DNA from: JBHENN01 sp046262015
GTDB taxonomy: Bacteria > Actinomycetota > CADDZG01 > WHSQ01
Direction: 5' to 3'
Assembly (NCBI GenBank): GCA_046262015.1
Contig: JBHENN010000018.1
Location: forward strand, 1-19,835
Length of the DNA: 19,835 nucleotides
The translations under genes were made by a program, and so were the position numbers. The notes beneath the pieces are model-generated. The model did no database searches, was not told the DNA's origin, and saw only the letters and a list, made by a program, of their open reading frames with translations. This document shows, piece by piece, positions 1-7,263 of this stretch (its first letter is position 1; every line of letters begins with the position of its first letter).

Positions 1-773
1 ATGTAGGTGACATCTGTGTGGGCCATCTCCGGTCCGAGAACGGTCTGGACTTCCCCCATGAGGTCGGCGCCTTCGCTGGTGAGGTCCAAGTAGCGGTACT
101 TGGGGATGAGATCGATGTCGATCGACGCGTAGATCTCCTGGGCTCTAGAGACGATGTCGCGGGCGCGCTTATGATCGACGCCATCCACCACGACAAGAAC
201 GTCGAGAGGCAAGACGCGATCGTCCACCGGCGCGATCGTGGAAGTCACCGGATCGAGGTGGTCCCGGTCGCCGCCACATCTCCACTGGTAGTCGAGCGGT
301 GCCTCGGATCTCTTCCTGGAGAGCGTCGCGCTGCCTTCGTAGGAGATGCCGGGTCGACCGACGACAGGGAAAACGCGGATCTCGTAGACGACCGGCGTCG
401 CGTCGAGGCTGGGGGTGTGGATGAAGTCGAGCTCTTCGTACCCCCACCGTCGGGCTCCGCTGGCGAGTAGCGTTCCGTCCGGCCCATAGACCTCGATGTC
501 GACGTAGTCGAACATAGGGCTGTCGGCGGTGATCGCTACGGTTACCGAGGTCGACTCTGGGTGATCCACGGTCAGGTAGAAGTGGTCGCACAGTGGATCG
601 GCACTCGTTGGGCATGCAGGATGCGGGACAAAGAAGGGGCCCCCGGTCCACGATGCCGATGCTGAGGACCTTGAGATCGTCGCACCCTGGGGACTAGCGC
701 CGAGGGCCGCCTCGACCTGCAACGGCAGGGCGAGCCCGACGATCAGGATGACCATTGCAAGCCTGGCTTTCAT
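1..773 (-). CDS. Secreted protein, 5' part only (possible metallopeptidase)
   Basis: An uninterrupted minus-strand frame of 257 codons runs from an ATG at 773-771 to the left edge, so the C-terminus is missing. GAGGAG lies about 10 bases upstream of the start. Residues 1 to about 26 form a signal peptide: a basic start (MKAR), a hydrophobic core, then small residues. Residues 30-160 look like a beta-rich extracellular domain, with Cys residues near 53 and 62. From about residue 200 a hydrophobic strand (LDVLVVVDG) precedes a helix (HKRARDIVSRAQEIYASI) and IDIDLIPKYRYLDL. That pattern resembles the start of the catalytic domain in secreted actinobacterial M12/M43-like metallopeptidases, but an HExxH site would lie beyond the edge. 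The reading frame and export are seen directly. The peptidase assignment is inference, and the protein could equally be a non-enzymatic surface protein. Confidence 0.75.
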   Translation of the reverse strand, partial: MKARLAMVILIVGLALPLQVEAALGASPQGATISRSSASASWTGGPFFVPHPACPTSADPLCDHFYLTVDHPESTSVTVAITADSPMFDYVDIEVYGPDGTLLASGARRWGYEELDFIHTPSLDATPVVYEIRVFPVVGRPGISYEGSATLSRKRSEAPLDYQWRCGGDRDHLDPVTSTIAPVDDRVLPLDVLVVVDGVDHKRARDIVSRAQEIYASIDIDLIPKYRYLDLTSEGADLMGEVQTVLGPEMAHTDVTY

Positions 774-865
774 CGAGGTGAATCTCCTCACGTTTAGCTC
801 TGCGGCGCAAGTAGGCATCCGCGTCAGTCGGTGGCGGCGGGGTCCCCGTGGGTCCGGCTCGTCGC

Positions 866-2008
866 CTAACGCCCTTCGGCGATGTCGGGGCTCATGAAAT
901 CGAGCCGGCCGGGCGGACGCAGGCCCACGACGACGTCGAGCGACCCGAGGCCCCCCGGGTCCGCCAGCGCTCCTAGGGCCTGGCGCCGCGACAGCGCACG
1001 CACCGCCCGGGTCCCCTGGCCCTTTGCGAGGGCGGTGGTGTGCTCCGCGCGCAGGCCGGCATCGAGGTCTCCGAGCCCCAGCGCGCGCAGCACCTCTGTC
1101 TGGCGGACCGGCCCGTGCACGTCCAGCCCTGCAGCGCGGCAGCGGGCGGTCACCGCGGTCCAGTTGACGTGACAGGTGATGTCCTTGCTGCCCGGTGCGT
1201 CGAGCGGGTCGTCGTCGGCGACGGGCCCCGAGTAGCACACCAGCGACCCGCGCGGATGCCGCGCCAGAGCCTGCGCGTCGTCGCCGTAGTCGACCAGGAT
1301 CAACCCGACGCGCTCGAAGGCCGAGGCCGCCCGGGCGATCAGCGCCTCCGCGGCGAGAGGCACCTCGAACCGGTGCGACTCGGGGAGCTCCACCCCGAGG
1401 CGGGCCAGGAAGGCCTGCAGGTGCGGGCTGGAGGGAGCGCGCGCGACGAGCTCCAACCCATCCGCGCCCGCGCCTACGCACAGCTCCAGGAGCTCCCCGC
1501 CGCGCATCTCGACGAGGTGCACGGGCAGGTTATCGAGGACCTCGTTCGCCAGCACGCATCCGGCGGGGGCGCGGGGGACCTCGGGCAGCGATCGACTCCA
1601 CGAGACCCGCCCGAAGCCGTCCAGCTTCGCCCGCTGGCGTTCCGCCACGGCGGGGACACGCTCGACGAGCCGGTAGGAGGCTGCGGCGGCCAGGGCGTCA
1701 CACCCGGCCAGCGCCGAGAGGAACGCGTGGGCGAAACCGCCTTCGCCCGGGCCGACCTCGACGATCTCGAACGGGGCCGGTCGTTCCAGGGCGATCCAGA
1801 TCTGCTCCACGCCGCGCAGCCACAGCTGGGCGTAGGCGGGGTCGAGCTCCGAGGAGGTCACGAAGTGACCGCCCCAGCCCGTGCGCGGCGCGCCCGAGCC
1901 GTAGTACCCGTGCCTCGGGTGGTACAGCGCGAGCTGCATGTATGCGGCGAAGGGCATCGGACCCTCGGATCGGATCCGGTCGAGGACGACCCCCTCCAGC
2001 GGGGTCAC
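866..2008 (-). CDS. midA: MidA-like class I SAM-dependent methyltransferase (COG1565 / NDUFAF7 family)
   Basis: A 380-residue cytoplasmic protein of the MidA/NDUFAF7 family. The mitochondrial member methylates an arginine of a complex I subunit; bacterial substrates are mostly unknown. The N-terminus has the family signature (GPMPFAAYMQLALYHPRHGYYG, about residues 16-37), then GHFVTSSEL (47-55). SAM-binding motif I is EVGPGEG at 84-90. Later ANEVLDNLPVHLVE matches the family's conserved acidic/Asn segment, and LVDYGDDA and HVNWTAV match the conserved C-terminal blocks. I chose the GTG at 2008-2006 because it overlaps the TGA of the upstream TPR gene as GTGA and the family homology begins there. 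The open frame extends further upstream, but that part is only the shadow of the TPR gene. Length is normal. Family identity is firm; the substrate is unknown. Confidence 0.9.
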   Translation of the reverse strand: MTPLEGVVLDRIRSEGPMPFAAYMQLALYHPRHGYYGSGAPRTGWGGHFVTSSELDPAYAQLWLRGVEQIWIALERPAPFEIVEVGPGEGGFAHAFLSALAGCDALAAAASYRLVERVPAVAERQRAKLDGFGRVSWSRSLPEVPRAPAGCVLANEVLDNLPVHLVEMRGGELLELCVGAGADGLELVARAPSSPHLQAFLARLGVELPESHRFEVPLAAEALIARAASAFERVGLILVDYGDDAQALARHPRGSLVCYSGPVADDDPLDAPGSKDITCHVNWTAVTARCRAAGLDVHGPVRQTEVLRALGLGDLDAGLRAEHTTALAKGQGTRAVRALSRRQALGALADPGGLGSLDVVVGLRPPGRLDFMSPDIAEGR

Positions 2009-2313
2009 CCGCGCTCTTTGGGGGCAGCCGGCGGCACCGCGCCGGCGGCGCGCCGGGCGGCGTCGGCCATGTCCTCGTACCACACCCTCTTGTCGGGATG
2101 GGTTCGGACGTTCGCTCGCGCAGCCTCCGCGACGCGGATGACTTCGGCGTGGAGCGCCCGGTGGGAGTAGAGAGCGATGAGGCGGTCGTAGGGACCCGTG
2201 GAGTCGAACCGCGCCGCGACCGCTCGCTCGTAGAGCTCGATCGCCTCGTCGTCCCGGCCGAGCTGTTCGAGGTTCTGGGCTCGCAGGTAATCCCCGACCG
2301 ACTCGCTGCTCAT
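2005..2313 (-). CDS. Small TPR-like protein
   Basis: A 102-residue soluble protein made mostly of amphipathic helices. Residues 5-35 (YLRAQNLEQLGRDDEAIELYERAVA) fit a tetratricopeptide repeat, and residues 38-68 look like a second, degenerate one (YDRLIALYSHRALHAEVIRVAEAA). The last 15 residues are Ala/Pro-rich. TPRs bind other proteins, so a scaffold or partner role is likely; none can be named. It overlaps the MidA-like methyltransferase gene by four bases (GTGA), so the two are probably translated together and may act together. The ATG at 2313-2311 is the only plausible start where the repeat begins. No Shine-Dalgarno is visible, but TACCAT lies exactly six bases upstream, which suggests a leaderless mRNA. 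The sequence of about 100 bases to the divergent aldolase gene is the promoter region for both. Confidence 0.8.
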   Translation of the reverse strand: MSSESVGDYLRAQNLEQLGRDDEAIELYERAVAARFDSTGPYDRLIALYSHRALHAEVIRVAEAARANVRTHPDKRVWYEDMADAARRAAGAVPPAAPKERG

Positions 2314-2319
2314 GGATCG

Positions 2320-2325
2320 ATGGTA
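2320..2325 (-). promoter_or_regulatory. Putative -10 element (TACCAT) of the TPR-midA unit, leaderless
   Basis: On the minus strand TACCAT ends six bases before the ATG at 2313. This places the expected transcription start at or next to the start codon, and no ribosome-binding site is seen. The same geometry recurs before three other genes here. A competing -10 (TAGGAT, 2355-2360, minus strand) would give a leader of about 35 bases. No good -35 is visible for either. Confidence 0.45.
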
Positions 2326-2360
2326 GGCCGGTGCGCGCCGGGGGCAGATACGGCATCCTA

Positions 2361-2387
2361 AGAAGAACCAGAAGAACCTGAAGAACC
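2361..2387 (+). repeat. Three tandem 9-bp repeats in the aldolase leader
   Basis: AGAAGAACC occurs at 2361-2369 and 2370-2378, followed by TGAAGAACC at 2379-2387, with no gaps. The tract lies in the 100-base divergent region, 26 bases before the aldolase ATG, and is purine-rich unlike the surrounding GC-rich DNA. It ends just before a strong AGGAGG (2404-2409). It could be an operator with phased half-sites, an RNA-level element or slippage-prone DNA. The repeat is seen directly; its role is not known. Confidence 0.8.
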
Positions 2388-2413
2388 TAAGGACAAGAGG
2401 AACAGGAGGCTCC

Positions 2414-3439
2414 ATGCCAGCTCGTGATGATCTTCAGACGACCGCCCGGGCGCTCGTGGCGGAGCGGAAGGGGATACTCGCGGCGGACGAGAGTTTGGCG
2501 ACGATCGGTAAGCGGTTCGACAAGCTCGGCATCCCCGCGTCGGAGGACACCCGCCGCGCCTACCGCGGTATGTTGATGGGCACCCCCGGCCTCGAGGAGT
2601 TCATCAGCGGAGTGATCCTGTTCGACGAGACGATCCGTCAGTCGGCGCTGGACGGAACGCCCTTCCCGGCGTCGCTGGCGAGCCGCGGGATCATGCCCGG
2701 CATCAAGGTGGACACCGGAGCCAAGGACCTAGCCCTCTTTTCCGGCGAGAAGGTGACCGAGGGCCTCGACGGGCTCCGCGAGAGGTTGGCCGGGTACGTG
2801 CAGCTCGGCGCCCGCTTCACCAAGTGGCGCGCCGTGATCACGATCGGCGACGGCATCCCGACCGACTTCTGCATCACCGCGAACGCGCACGCACTGGCCC
2901 GCTACGCCGCTCTCGCCCAGGAAGCCGGCCTCGTGCCGATCATCGAGCCCGAGGTGCTGATGGAAGGCGATCACTCGATCGAGCGCTGCTACGAGATCAC
3001 CGAGCGCACGCTCATCGCCGTGTTCGAACAGCTCGCGCAGCATCGCGTGGCACTGGACGGCGCGTTGCTGAAGACCAACATGGTCCTCTCCGGCACGGAC
3101 GCGCCGGAGCAGGCGGGCGTCGAGGAGGTCGCTCGGGAGACCTTGCGGTGCCTCCGGAAGGTCGTACCGGCAGACATCCCGGGGATCGTGTTCCTCTCGG
3201 GGGGACAGAGCGACGAGCTCGCGACGGCGCATCTGAACGCGATGAACCAGATGGATCACGGTCCGTGGGAGCTGAGCTTCTCGTACGGCCGTGCGCTCCA
3301 GGCGCCGGCGATGAACGCGTGGCGGGGGGACGAGACCAAGGTCCAGGCCGGCCAGAAAGCGCTGTATCACCGCGCCAAGCTCAACGGCCTGGCCCGGGAC
3401 GGCAGCTACTCGAGCGAGATGGAGAACCAGGCCGCCTAG
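2414..3439 (+). CDS. fba: Class I fructose-bisphosphate aldolase
   Basis: A 341-residue cytoplasmic enzyme that interconverts fructose 1,6-bisphosphate with glyceraldehyde 3-phosphate plus dihydroxyacetone phosphate, by a metal-free Schiff-base mechanism. It is of the animal/plant-like class I type. The N-terminal KGILAADESLATIGKRF (19-35) matches the family block. VPIIEPEVL (174-182) carries the active-site glutamates. LDGALLKTNMV (214-224) carries the Schiff-base lysine, K220. LSGGQSDE (261-268) and LSFSYGRALQ (287-296) form the phosphate site. All key residues and the full length are present. The start is set by AGGAGG four bases upstream. The gene diverges from the TPR-midA unit, and its leader contains a triple 9-bp repeat. 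The exported peptidase gene follows after 17 bases. Identity is secure. Confidence 0.95.
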   Translation: MPARDDLQTTARALVAERKGILAADESLATIGKRFDKLGIPASEDTRRAYRGMLMGTPGLEEFISGVILFDETIRQSALDGTPFPASLASRGIMPGIKVDTGAKDLALFSGEKVTEGLDGLRERLAGYVQLGARFTKWRAVITIGDGIPTDFCITANAHALARYAALAQEAGLVPIIEPEVLMEGDHSIERCYEITERTLIAVFEQLAQHRVALDGALLKTNMVLSGTDAPEQAGVEEVARETLRCLRKVVPADIPGIVFLSGGQSDELATAHLNAMNQMDHGPWELSFSYGRALQAPAMNAWRGDETKVQAGQKALYHRAKLNGLARDGSYSSEMENQAA

Positions 3440-3444
3440 CCGCT

Positions 3445-3450
3445 TATCGT
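3445..3450 (+). promoter_or_regulatory. Putative leaderless -10 element (TATCGT) of the peptidase-thrS-HIT unit
   Basis: TATCGT ends six bases before the ATG at 3457, in the 17-base gap after the aldolase stop. No Shine-Dalgarno is visible, so the peptidase gene may have its own promoter with transcription starting at the ATG. No convincing -35 is seen; it would lie inside the aldolase coding sequence. Confidence 0.45.
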
Positions 3451-3456
3451 CCCGCC

Positions 3457-4743
3457 ATGACGTGGGGACCTCGGGTGGCGCTCGCGGCGAGCGCGCTCGC
3501 CCTCGCCGCAGGAGCGCCGCATGTAGGGGCCACCGCCCGGCAGGACGCCCGCGCTGCGATCCAGGCGCTCGTCGAGCGGCGCGCCGACGCTCTGATGCAG
3601 CGGGACCGCGCCGCGTTCCTCGCAACCGTGTCGCCGTCGTCCCCGGCGTTCCTCCGGCGGCAGGAGAAGCTGTTCGACTGGATCGCCGACGTGCCGCTCG
3701 CGTCCTACGAGCTCACCGTTCGGTGGGACCGCGTCGGCGATCTCGCTCGGCAACAGGACCGAGTGCGATACCCGTCGGCTTCCGACGTGGCCATACCGCT
3801 CACCGAGGAGCGTTACCGTATCGAGGGCTACGACGAGCGCCCCGCGATCGAGGACATGTACTTCACGTTCGTGAAGGAGGAGGGCCGGTGGAAGGTCGCC
3901 GGGGATTCCGACCTCGACGACCTAGCGCTCTACTCGGGCCGTCACCTGTGGGACTTCGGGCCCGTGATCGCCCAGACCGAGGGACGCTTCCTGCTGCTCA
4001 GCCACCCGTGCGGTTACGACGGCGTCGGTCCCAACCGGGCAGGCCCGTGCGTCCGCCTCAACCCCGAGATCCTCGAGTTCGCGGGTCGCGAGCTCGACCT
4101 GGTCGAACGCTACTGGAAGGCTCCGTGGGAAGGGGAGGTGGTCGTCGTCGCTCCGGCGACGGAGGGCGAGCTCCGCCGCATGCTCCAAGCGACGTTCGAC
4201 CTGGGGAAGTTCGTGGCGTTCGCCTATGCGACGGTGGACGCGAACCGCGGCCTCGACTTCACGGGCAACCGCATCGTCTTGAACTCGGCCGCGCTCTCGG
4301 GCCGATCCTCGCCGACCACGTCGAGGGTGCTCGCGCACGAGCTGCTGCACATCGTGACCCGCCGTGCATCGGGGCCCTTCGTCCCCGTGTTCGTCGAAGA
4401 GGGCTTCGCCGAGTACGTGAGCTACGACGGCAGTCCCTGGTTGAGCTTCCTGCGCGGCGAGGTCGCCGCCGGGCGATTCGACGGACGGTTGCCGCGCGAC
4501 TTCGAGTTCCTCACCGGTGGAGGCACCGAGATCTACCGCAGCTACCAGGAAGCGCAGTCGGCGGTCGTCTACTTCATCGACCGGTGGGGACTGGAACGAT
4601 TCGCACGCTTCTACCGGATCCTGGGGAGCACCGGCGCCGCCGCGGGCTCGACTCGTTTCCACGTGGACCGAGCACTGCGGCGAGCGACGGGTGAGAGCTA
4701 CAAGACCTTCCAAGAAGGATGGGCAAGTAGTCTGACCGGATGA
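3457..4743 (+). CDS. Exported HExxH metallopeptidase (peptidase MA-like, gluzincin)
   Basis: A 428-residue protein with an N-terminal signal peptide or anchor (about residues 1-25, Ala-rich, ending near ATA). Residues 28-155 look like an NTF2/SnoaL-type alpha+beta domain: an Arg/Ala-rich helix that includes LVERRADALMQRD, then strands ending in YFTFVKEEGRWKVAGD. The C-terminal half is a gluzincin-type catalytic domain. HELLH at 294-298 supplies two zinc-binding His and the catalytic Glu, and VEEGFAEYVSY (313-323) supplies the downstream Glu of the MA clan. QEAQSAVVYFIDRWGLERFARFY (364-386) matches the helix usual in the peptidase_MA group. The substrate is unknown; it should act outside the membrane. 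The stop overlaps the thrS start (ATGA), so the two are translationally coupled. The start was chosen at the signal peptide, with TATCGT six bases before it. Peptidase class is well supported; the partner domain is less sure. Confidence 0.85.
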   Translation: MTWGPRVALAASALALAAGAPHVGATARQDARAAIQALVERRADALMQRDRAAFLATVSPSSPAFLRRQEKLFDWIADVPLASYELTVRWDRVGDLARQQDRVRYPSASDVAIPLTEERYRIEGYDERPAIEDMYFTFVKEEGRWKVAGDSDLDDLALYSGRHLWDFGPVIAQTEGRFLLLSHPCGYDGVGPNRAGPCVRLNPEILEFAGRELDLVERYWKAPWEGEVVVVAPATEGELRRMLQATFDLGKFVAFAYATVDANRGLDFTGNRIVLNSAALSGRSSPTTSRVLAHELLHIVTRRASGPFVPVFVEEGFAEYVSYDGSPWLSFLRGEVAAGRFDGRLPRDFEFLTGGGTEIYRSYQEAQSAVVYFIDRWGLERFARFYRILGSTGAAAGSTRFHVDRALRRATGESYKTFQEGWASSLTG

Positions 4744-6686
4744 GCGTCAAGGCGGTCGCGGACGGTTCTAAGGACGGCTTCGCGCTCGCACGCGAGGCGT
4801 CCGCGCCGGGGCCGGTGATCGCGATCGTCGACGGTCACCAGCGCGACCTCTCCTACGTCCCCCCGGCCGATAGCGAGGTCGAGATCGTCACCCACACCGA
4901 CGATCTGGGACGCGAGGTGATCCGGCACTCGACCGCTCACGTCCTCGCGCAGGCGGTGCTGGCGCTCTATCCGGGAGCCAAGTACGCGATCGGTCCACCG
5001 ATAGAGGACGGCTTCTATTACGACTTCGAGGTCGACCGGCCGTTCACCCCGGAGGACCTCGAGCGCATCGAGGCGGAGATGCGCCGGATCGTCGAGGAGA
5101 ACCAGCGCTTCGAGCGTGCCGAGGTGGAGCGCGACGAGGCGCTCCAGCTGTTCCGCGACCAGCCCTACAAGGTGGAGATCATCGAGGGGGTGTCCGACGC
5201 CGGGGATCCGACCCAGACGGAGGCCGCGCGGGGCGAGGTGATCTCGGTCTACCGCAACTCCCGAGCCGACCGGGGCGACGTGCCCTACGTCGACCTCTGT
5301 CGGGGCCCTCACCTTCCGGGCACCGGCCGGATAAAGGCGTTCAAGCTGCTGCGCACCGCCGGTGCGTACTGGCGAGGGGACGAGAAGCGTCCGATGCTCC
5401 AGCGCATCTACGGGACGGCATGGGAGTCGAAGGACGCGCTCGCGGCGTACCTGCACCGCCTCGAGGAAGCCGAGCGCCGCGATCATCGCAAGCTCGGCCG
5501 CGAGCTCGAGCTGTACTTCTGGACCGAGGAGGTCGGGCCGGGGCTCCCGTTATGGCAGCCCAAGGGTGGACGGGTCCGCAAGGAGCTCGAGGACCTGATC
5601 CGCACGATGGTGCTCGAGCGCGGCTACGAGCCCGTCTACACCCCGCACATCGGCAAGGCGCTGTTGTGGGAGACGAGTGGGCACCTCGACTACTTCAAGG
5701 AGAACATGTACCCGGCGATGCCCGCGGAAGAGTCCGACTACTACGTGAAGCCGATGAACTGCCCGTTCCACGTGATGATCTATCGCAGCCGGACGCGCAG
5801 CTACCGCGAGTTGCCTCTGCGCCTGGCCGAGCTCGGCACGGTCTACCGCCACGAGCGGTCGGGCGTGCTGCACGGGCTGCTGCGGTCACGGTCCATCAGC
5901 CAGGACGACTCCCACATCTTCTGCCGTCCGGACCAGGTCGTGGAGGAGCTGATCGGGTGCGTCGACTTCTTCCGCTCGCTCTATGGGCATTTCGGGTTGG
6001 GACCGGACCGCGTCGACTTCTCGACGAAGCCGGGGAAGGCGGTTGGGTCGGACGAGCTATGGGAGCTCGCCGAGCGGGGCATCGCACAAGCGCTTGCCAA
6101 GGCCGACATCGACTACGTCGTGGCTCACGGCGAGGGCGCCTTCTACGGGCCGAAGATCGACATCCACGTGCGCGACGCCATCGGCAGGATGTGGCAGATG
6201 TGCACGATCCAGCTCGACTTCCAGCTCCCCGAGCGCTTCGGGCTCGAGTACACCGACGAGGACGGCGCCCGGAAGCGCCCGGTCATGATCCACCGCGCCC
6301 TGTACGGGGCGATCGAACGGTTCATGGGGGTGCTCGTCGAGCACCTCGCAGGCGCCTTCCCCACGTGGCTGGCGCCGGTTCAGGCGGCCGTGGTGCCGAT
6401 CGCGGACCGGCACGTCGGCTACGCGCGCTCGGTCGCCGACGATCTGAGCGCGGTGGGATTGCGCGTCGAGGTGGACGACTCGGACAACACGATGGGCGCC
6501 AAGATCCGCCATCATCAGATGCAGAAGGTCCCCTACATGCTCGTCGTAGGCGACAACGAGGCTGGTTCTGGGACGGTGTCGGTGCGTTTGCGCTCCGGCG
6601 AGGAGCGCAGGGATGTCGAGGTGGGCGCGTTCCGGGCCGCGCTGCTCGATGAGGTCGCCGAGCGCAAGCTGGAGCCCTCCGTCTAA
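4740..6686 (+). CDS. thrS: Threonine--tRNA ligase
   Basis: A 648-residue class II synthetase that charges tRNA-Thr with threonine in the cytoplasm. The domain order is complete: an N-terminal TGS-like domain (about 1-50), the editing domain with HSTAH at 63-67 and CRGPH at 187-191, the catalytic core, and the anticodon-binding domain from about 540. The zinc ligands are C341 (MNCPFH), H392 (QDDSHIF) and H518 (VMIHRA). Motif 2 starts at YRHERSG (369-375), with R370 and E372. Motif 3 is MIHRALYGAIERFMG. The stretch after motif 2 reads RSRSISQDD, where many bacterial enzymes have RVRGFTQDD; the key Arg and acidic residues remain. The start ATG overlaps the stop of the exported peptidase. The HIT gene follows two bases after the stop, as in actinobacteria generally. 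Confidence 0.97.
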   Translation: MSVKAVADGSKDGFALAREASAPGPVIAIVDGHQRDLSYVPPADSEVEIVTHTDDLGREVIRHSTAHVLAQAVLALYPGAKYAIGPPIEDGFYYDFEVDRPFTPEDLERIEAEMRRIVEENQRFERAEVERDEALQLFRDQPYKVEIIEGVSDAGDPTQTEAARGEVISVYRNSRADRGDVPYVDLCRGPHLPGTGRIKAFKLLRTAGAYWRGDEKRPMLQRIYGTAWESKDALAAYLHRLEEAERRDHRKLGRELELYFWTEEVGPGLPLWQPKGGRVRKELEDLIRTMVLERGYEPVYTPHIGKALLWETSGHLDYFKENMYPAMPAEESDYYVKPMNCPFHVMIYRSRTRSYRELPLRLAELGTVYRHERSGVLHGLLRSRSISQDDSHIFCRPDQVVEELIGCVDFFRSLYGHFGLGPDRVDFSTKPGKAVGSDELWELAERGIAQALAKADIDYVVAHGEGAFYGPKIDIHVRDAIGRMWQMCTIQLDFQLPERFGLEYTDEDGARKRPVMIHRALYGAIERFMGVLVEHLAGAFPTWLAPVQAAVVPIADRHVGYARSVADDLSAVGLRVEVDDSDNTMGAKIRHHQMQKVPYMLVVGDNEAGSGTVSVRLRSGEERRDVEVGAFRAALLDEVAERKLEPSV

Positions 6687-6688
6687 CG

Positions 6689-7204
6689 ATGGAGCGGTTG
6701 TGGCGCCCGTGGCGGATGGAGTACGTGGGCGCCGACCAGGACGAGGACCGTTGTGTCTTCTGCGACCACCTCGGTGGGAACGACGACGTCGCGGCGCGGA
6801 TCCTGCTCCGCACCGGGCATGTCTTCGTGATCCTCAACGCGTTCCCGTACAACACCGGACATCTGATGGTTGCCCCGGTGCGGCACACGGGCGACCTCGC
6901 CGACCTCGCGCCGTACGAACGGCATGAGCTGATGGACGTCACCGCCGAGTCGGTGCGCATCCTGACCGAGGCGATGGGAGCGCACGGTTGCAACGTCGGC
7001 ATGAACCTCGGCCGTGTCGCCGGTGCCGGGATCCCGGGCCATCTCCACATCCACGTGGTCCCGCGCTGGGGAGGCGACACCAACTTCATGCCGGTCGTGG
7101 GCGAGACCAAGGTCCTCCCCGAGATGCTCGACGAGACCGACGCCAAGCTCCGCCCGCTGTTCGCGGCCGTCACCCGACACGGCTCGCCTCCGCCGAACGG
7201 GTGA
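6689..7204 (+). CDS. HIT-family hydrolase/phosphorylase (Rv2613c-like)
   Basis: A 171-residue HIT-family protein. The signature GHLHIHVVPRW at 117-127 contains the H-x-H-x-H triad H118, H120 and H122, the middle His being the nucleophile. The N-terminus starts MERLWRPWRMEYV and has a CxxC pair (C22, C25), as in the actinobacterial group. Its mycobacterial counterpart next to thrS, Rv2613c, is known as a diadenosine tetraphosphate phosphorylase, so nucleotide turnover, possibly of Ap4A made by the synthetase, is the likely role. The gene starts two bases after the thrS stop with no separate promoter, so it is the last gene of this run before the opposite-strand EF-G gene. The family is certain; exact substrate and reaction are inferred from position and similarity. 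Confidence 0.9.
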   Translation: MERLWRPWRMEYVGADQDEDRCVFCDHLGGNDDVAARILLRTGHVFVILNAFPYNTGHLMVAPVRHTGDLADLAPYERHELMDVTAESVRILTEAMGAHGCNVGMNLGRVAGAGIPGHLHIHVVPRWGGDTNFMPVVGETKVLPEMLDETDAKLRPLFAAVTRHGSPPPNG

Positions 7205-7232
7205 AGAAGCTACACACATAGCGGGCGGCATC

Positions 7233-7263
7233 ACCCACTCGGTGAGGAGACCGGCGGGTGGGT
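7233..7263. terminator. Possible bidirectional hairpin terminator
   Basis: Between the convergent HIT and EF-G2 genes, ACCCAC (7233-7238) pairs with GTGGGT (7258-7263). An inner CGGT (7240-7243) pairs with ACCG (7250-7253) around a GAGGAG loop. The stem is imperfect and has no T-tract, and it touches the EF-G2 stop codon. Position supports a terminator, but the structure is weak. Confidence 0.3.

Noticed and set aside
838..848. Short palindrome CGGGGTCCCCG after the methyltransferase gene
   Set aside because: It has no loop or T-tract and is within what chance gives in GC-rich DNA, so I did not call a terminator.
1040..2170. 376-codon plus-strand frame opposite the methyltransferase
   Set aside because: It is an antisense frame produced by high GC codon bias, with no recognisable domain; the minus strand encodes a clear methyltransferase.
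2009..2356. Upstream extension of the MidA-like reading frame (about 116 residues)
   Set aside because: It lies over the TPR gene in another frame, is Arg/Pro-rich with no domain, and the GTGA overlap gives a natural start at 2008.
2824..3456. N-terminal extension of the exported peptidase frame into the aldolase gene
   Set aside because: It is a shadow of the aldolase; the signal peptide begins at the ATG at 3457.
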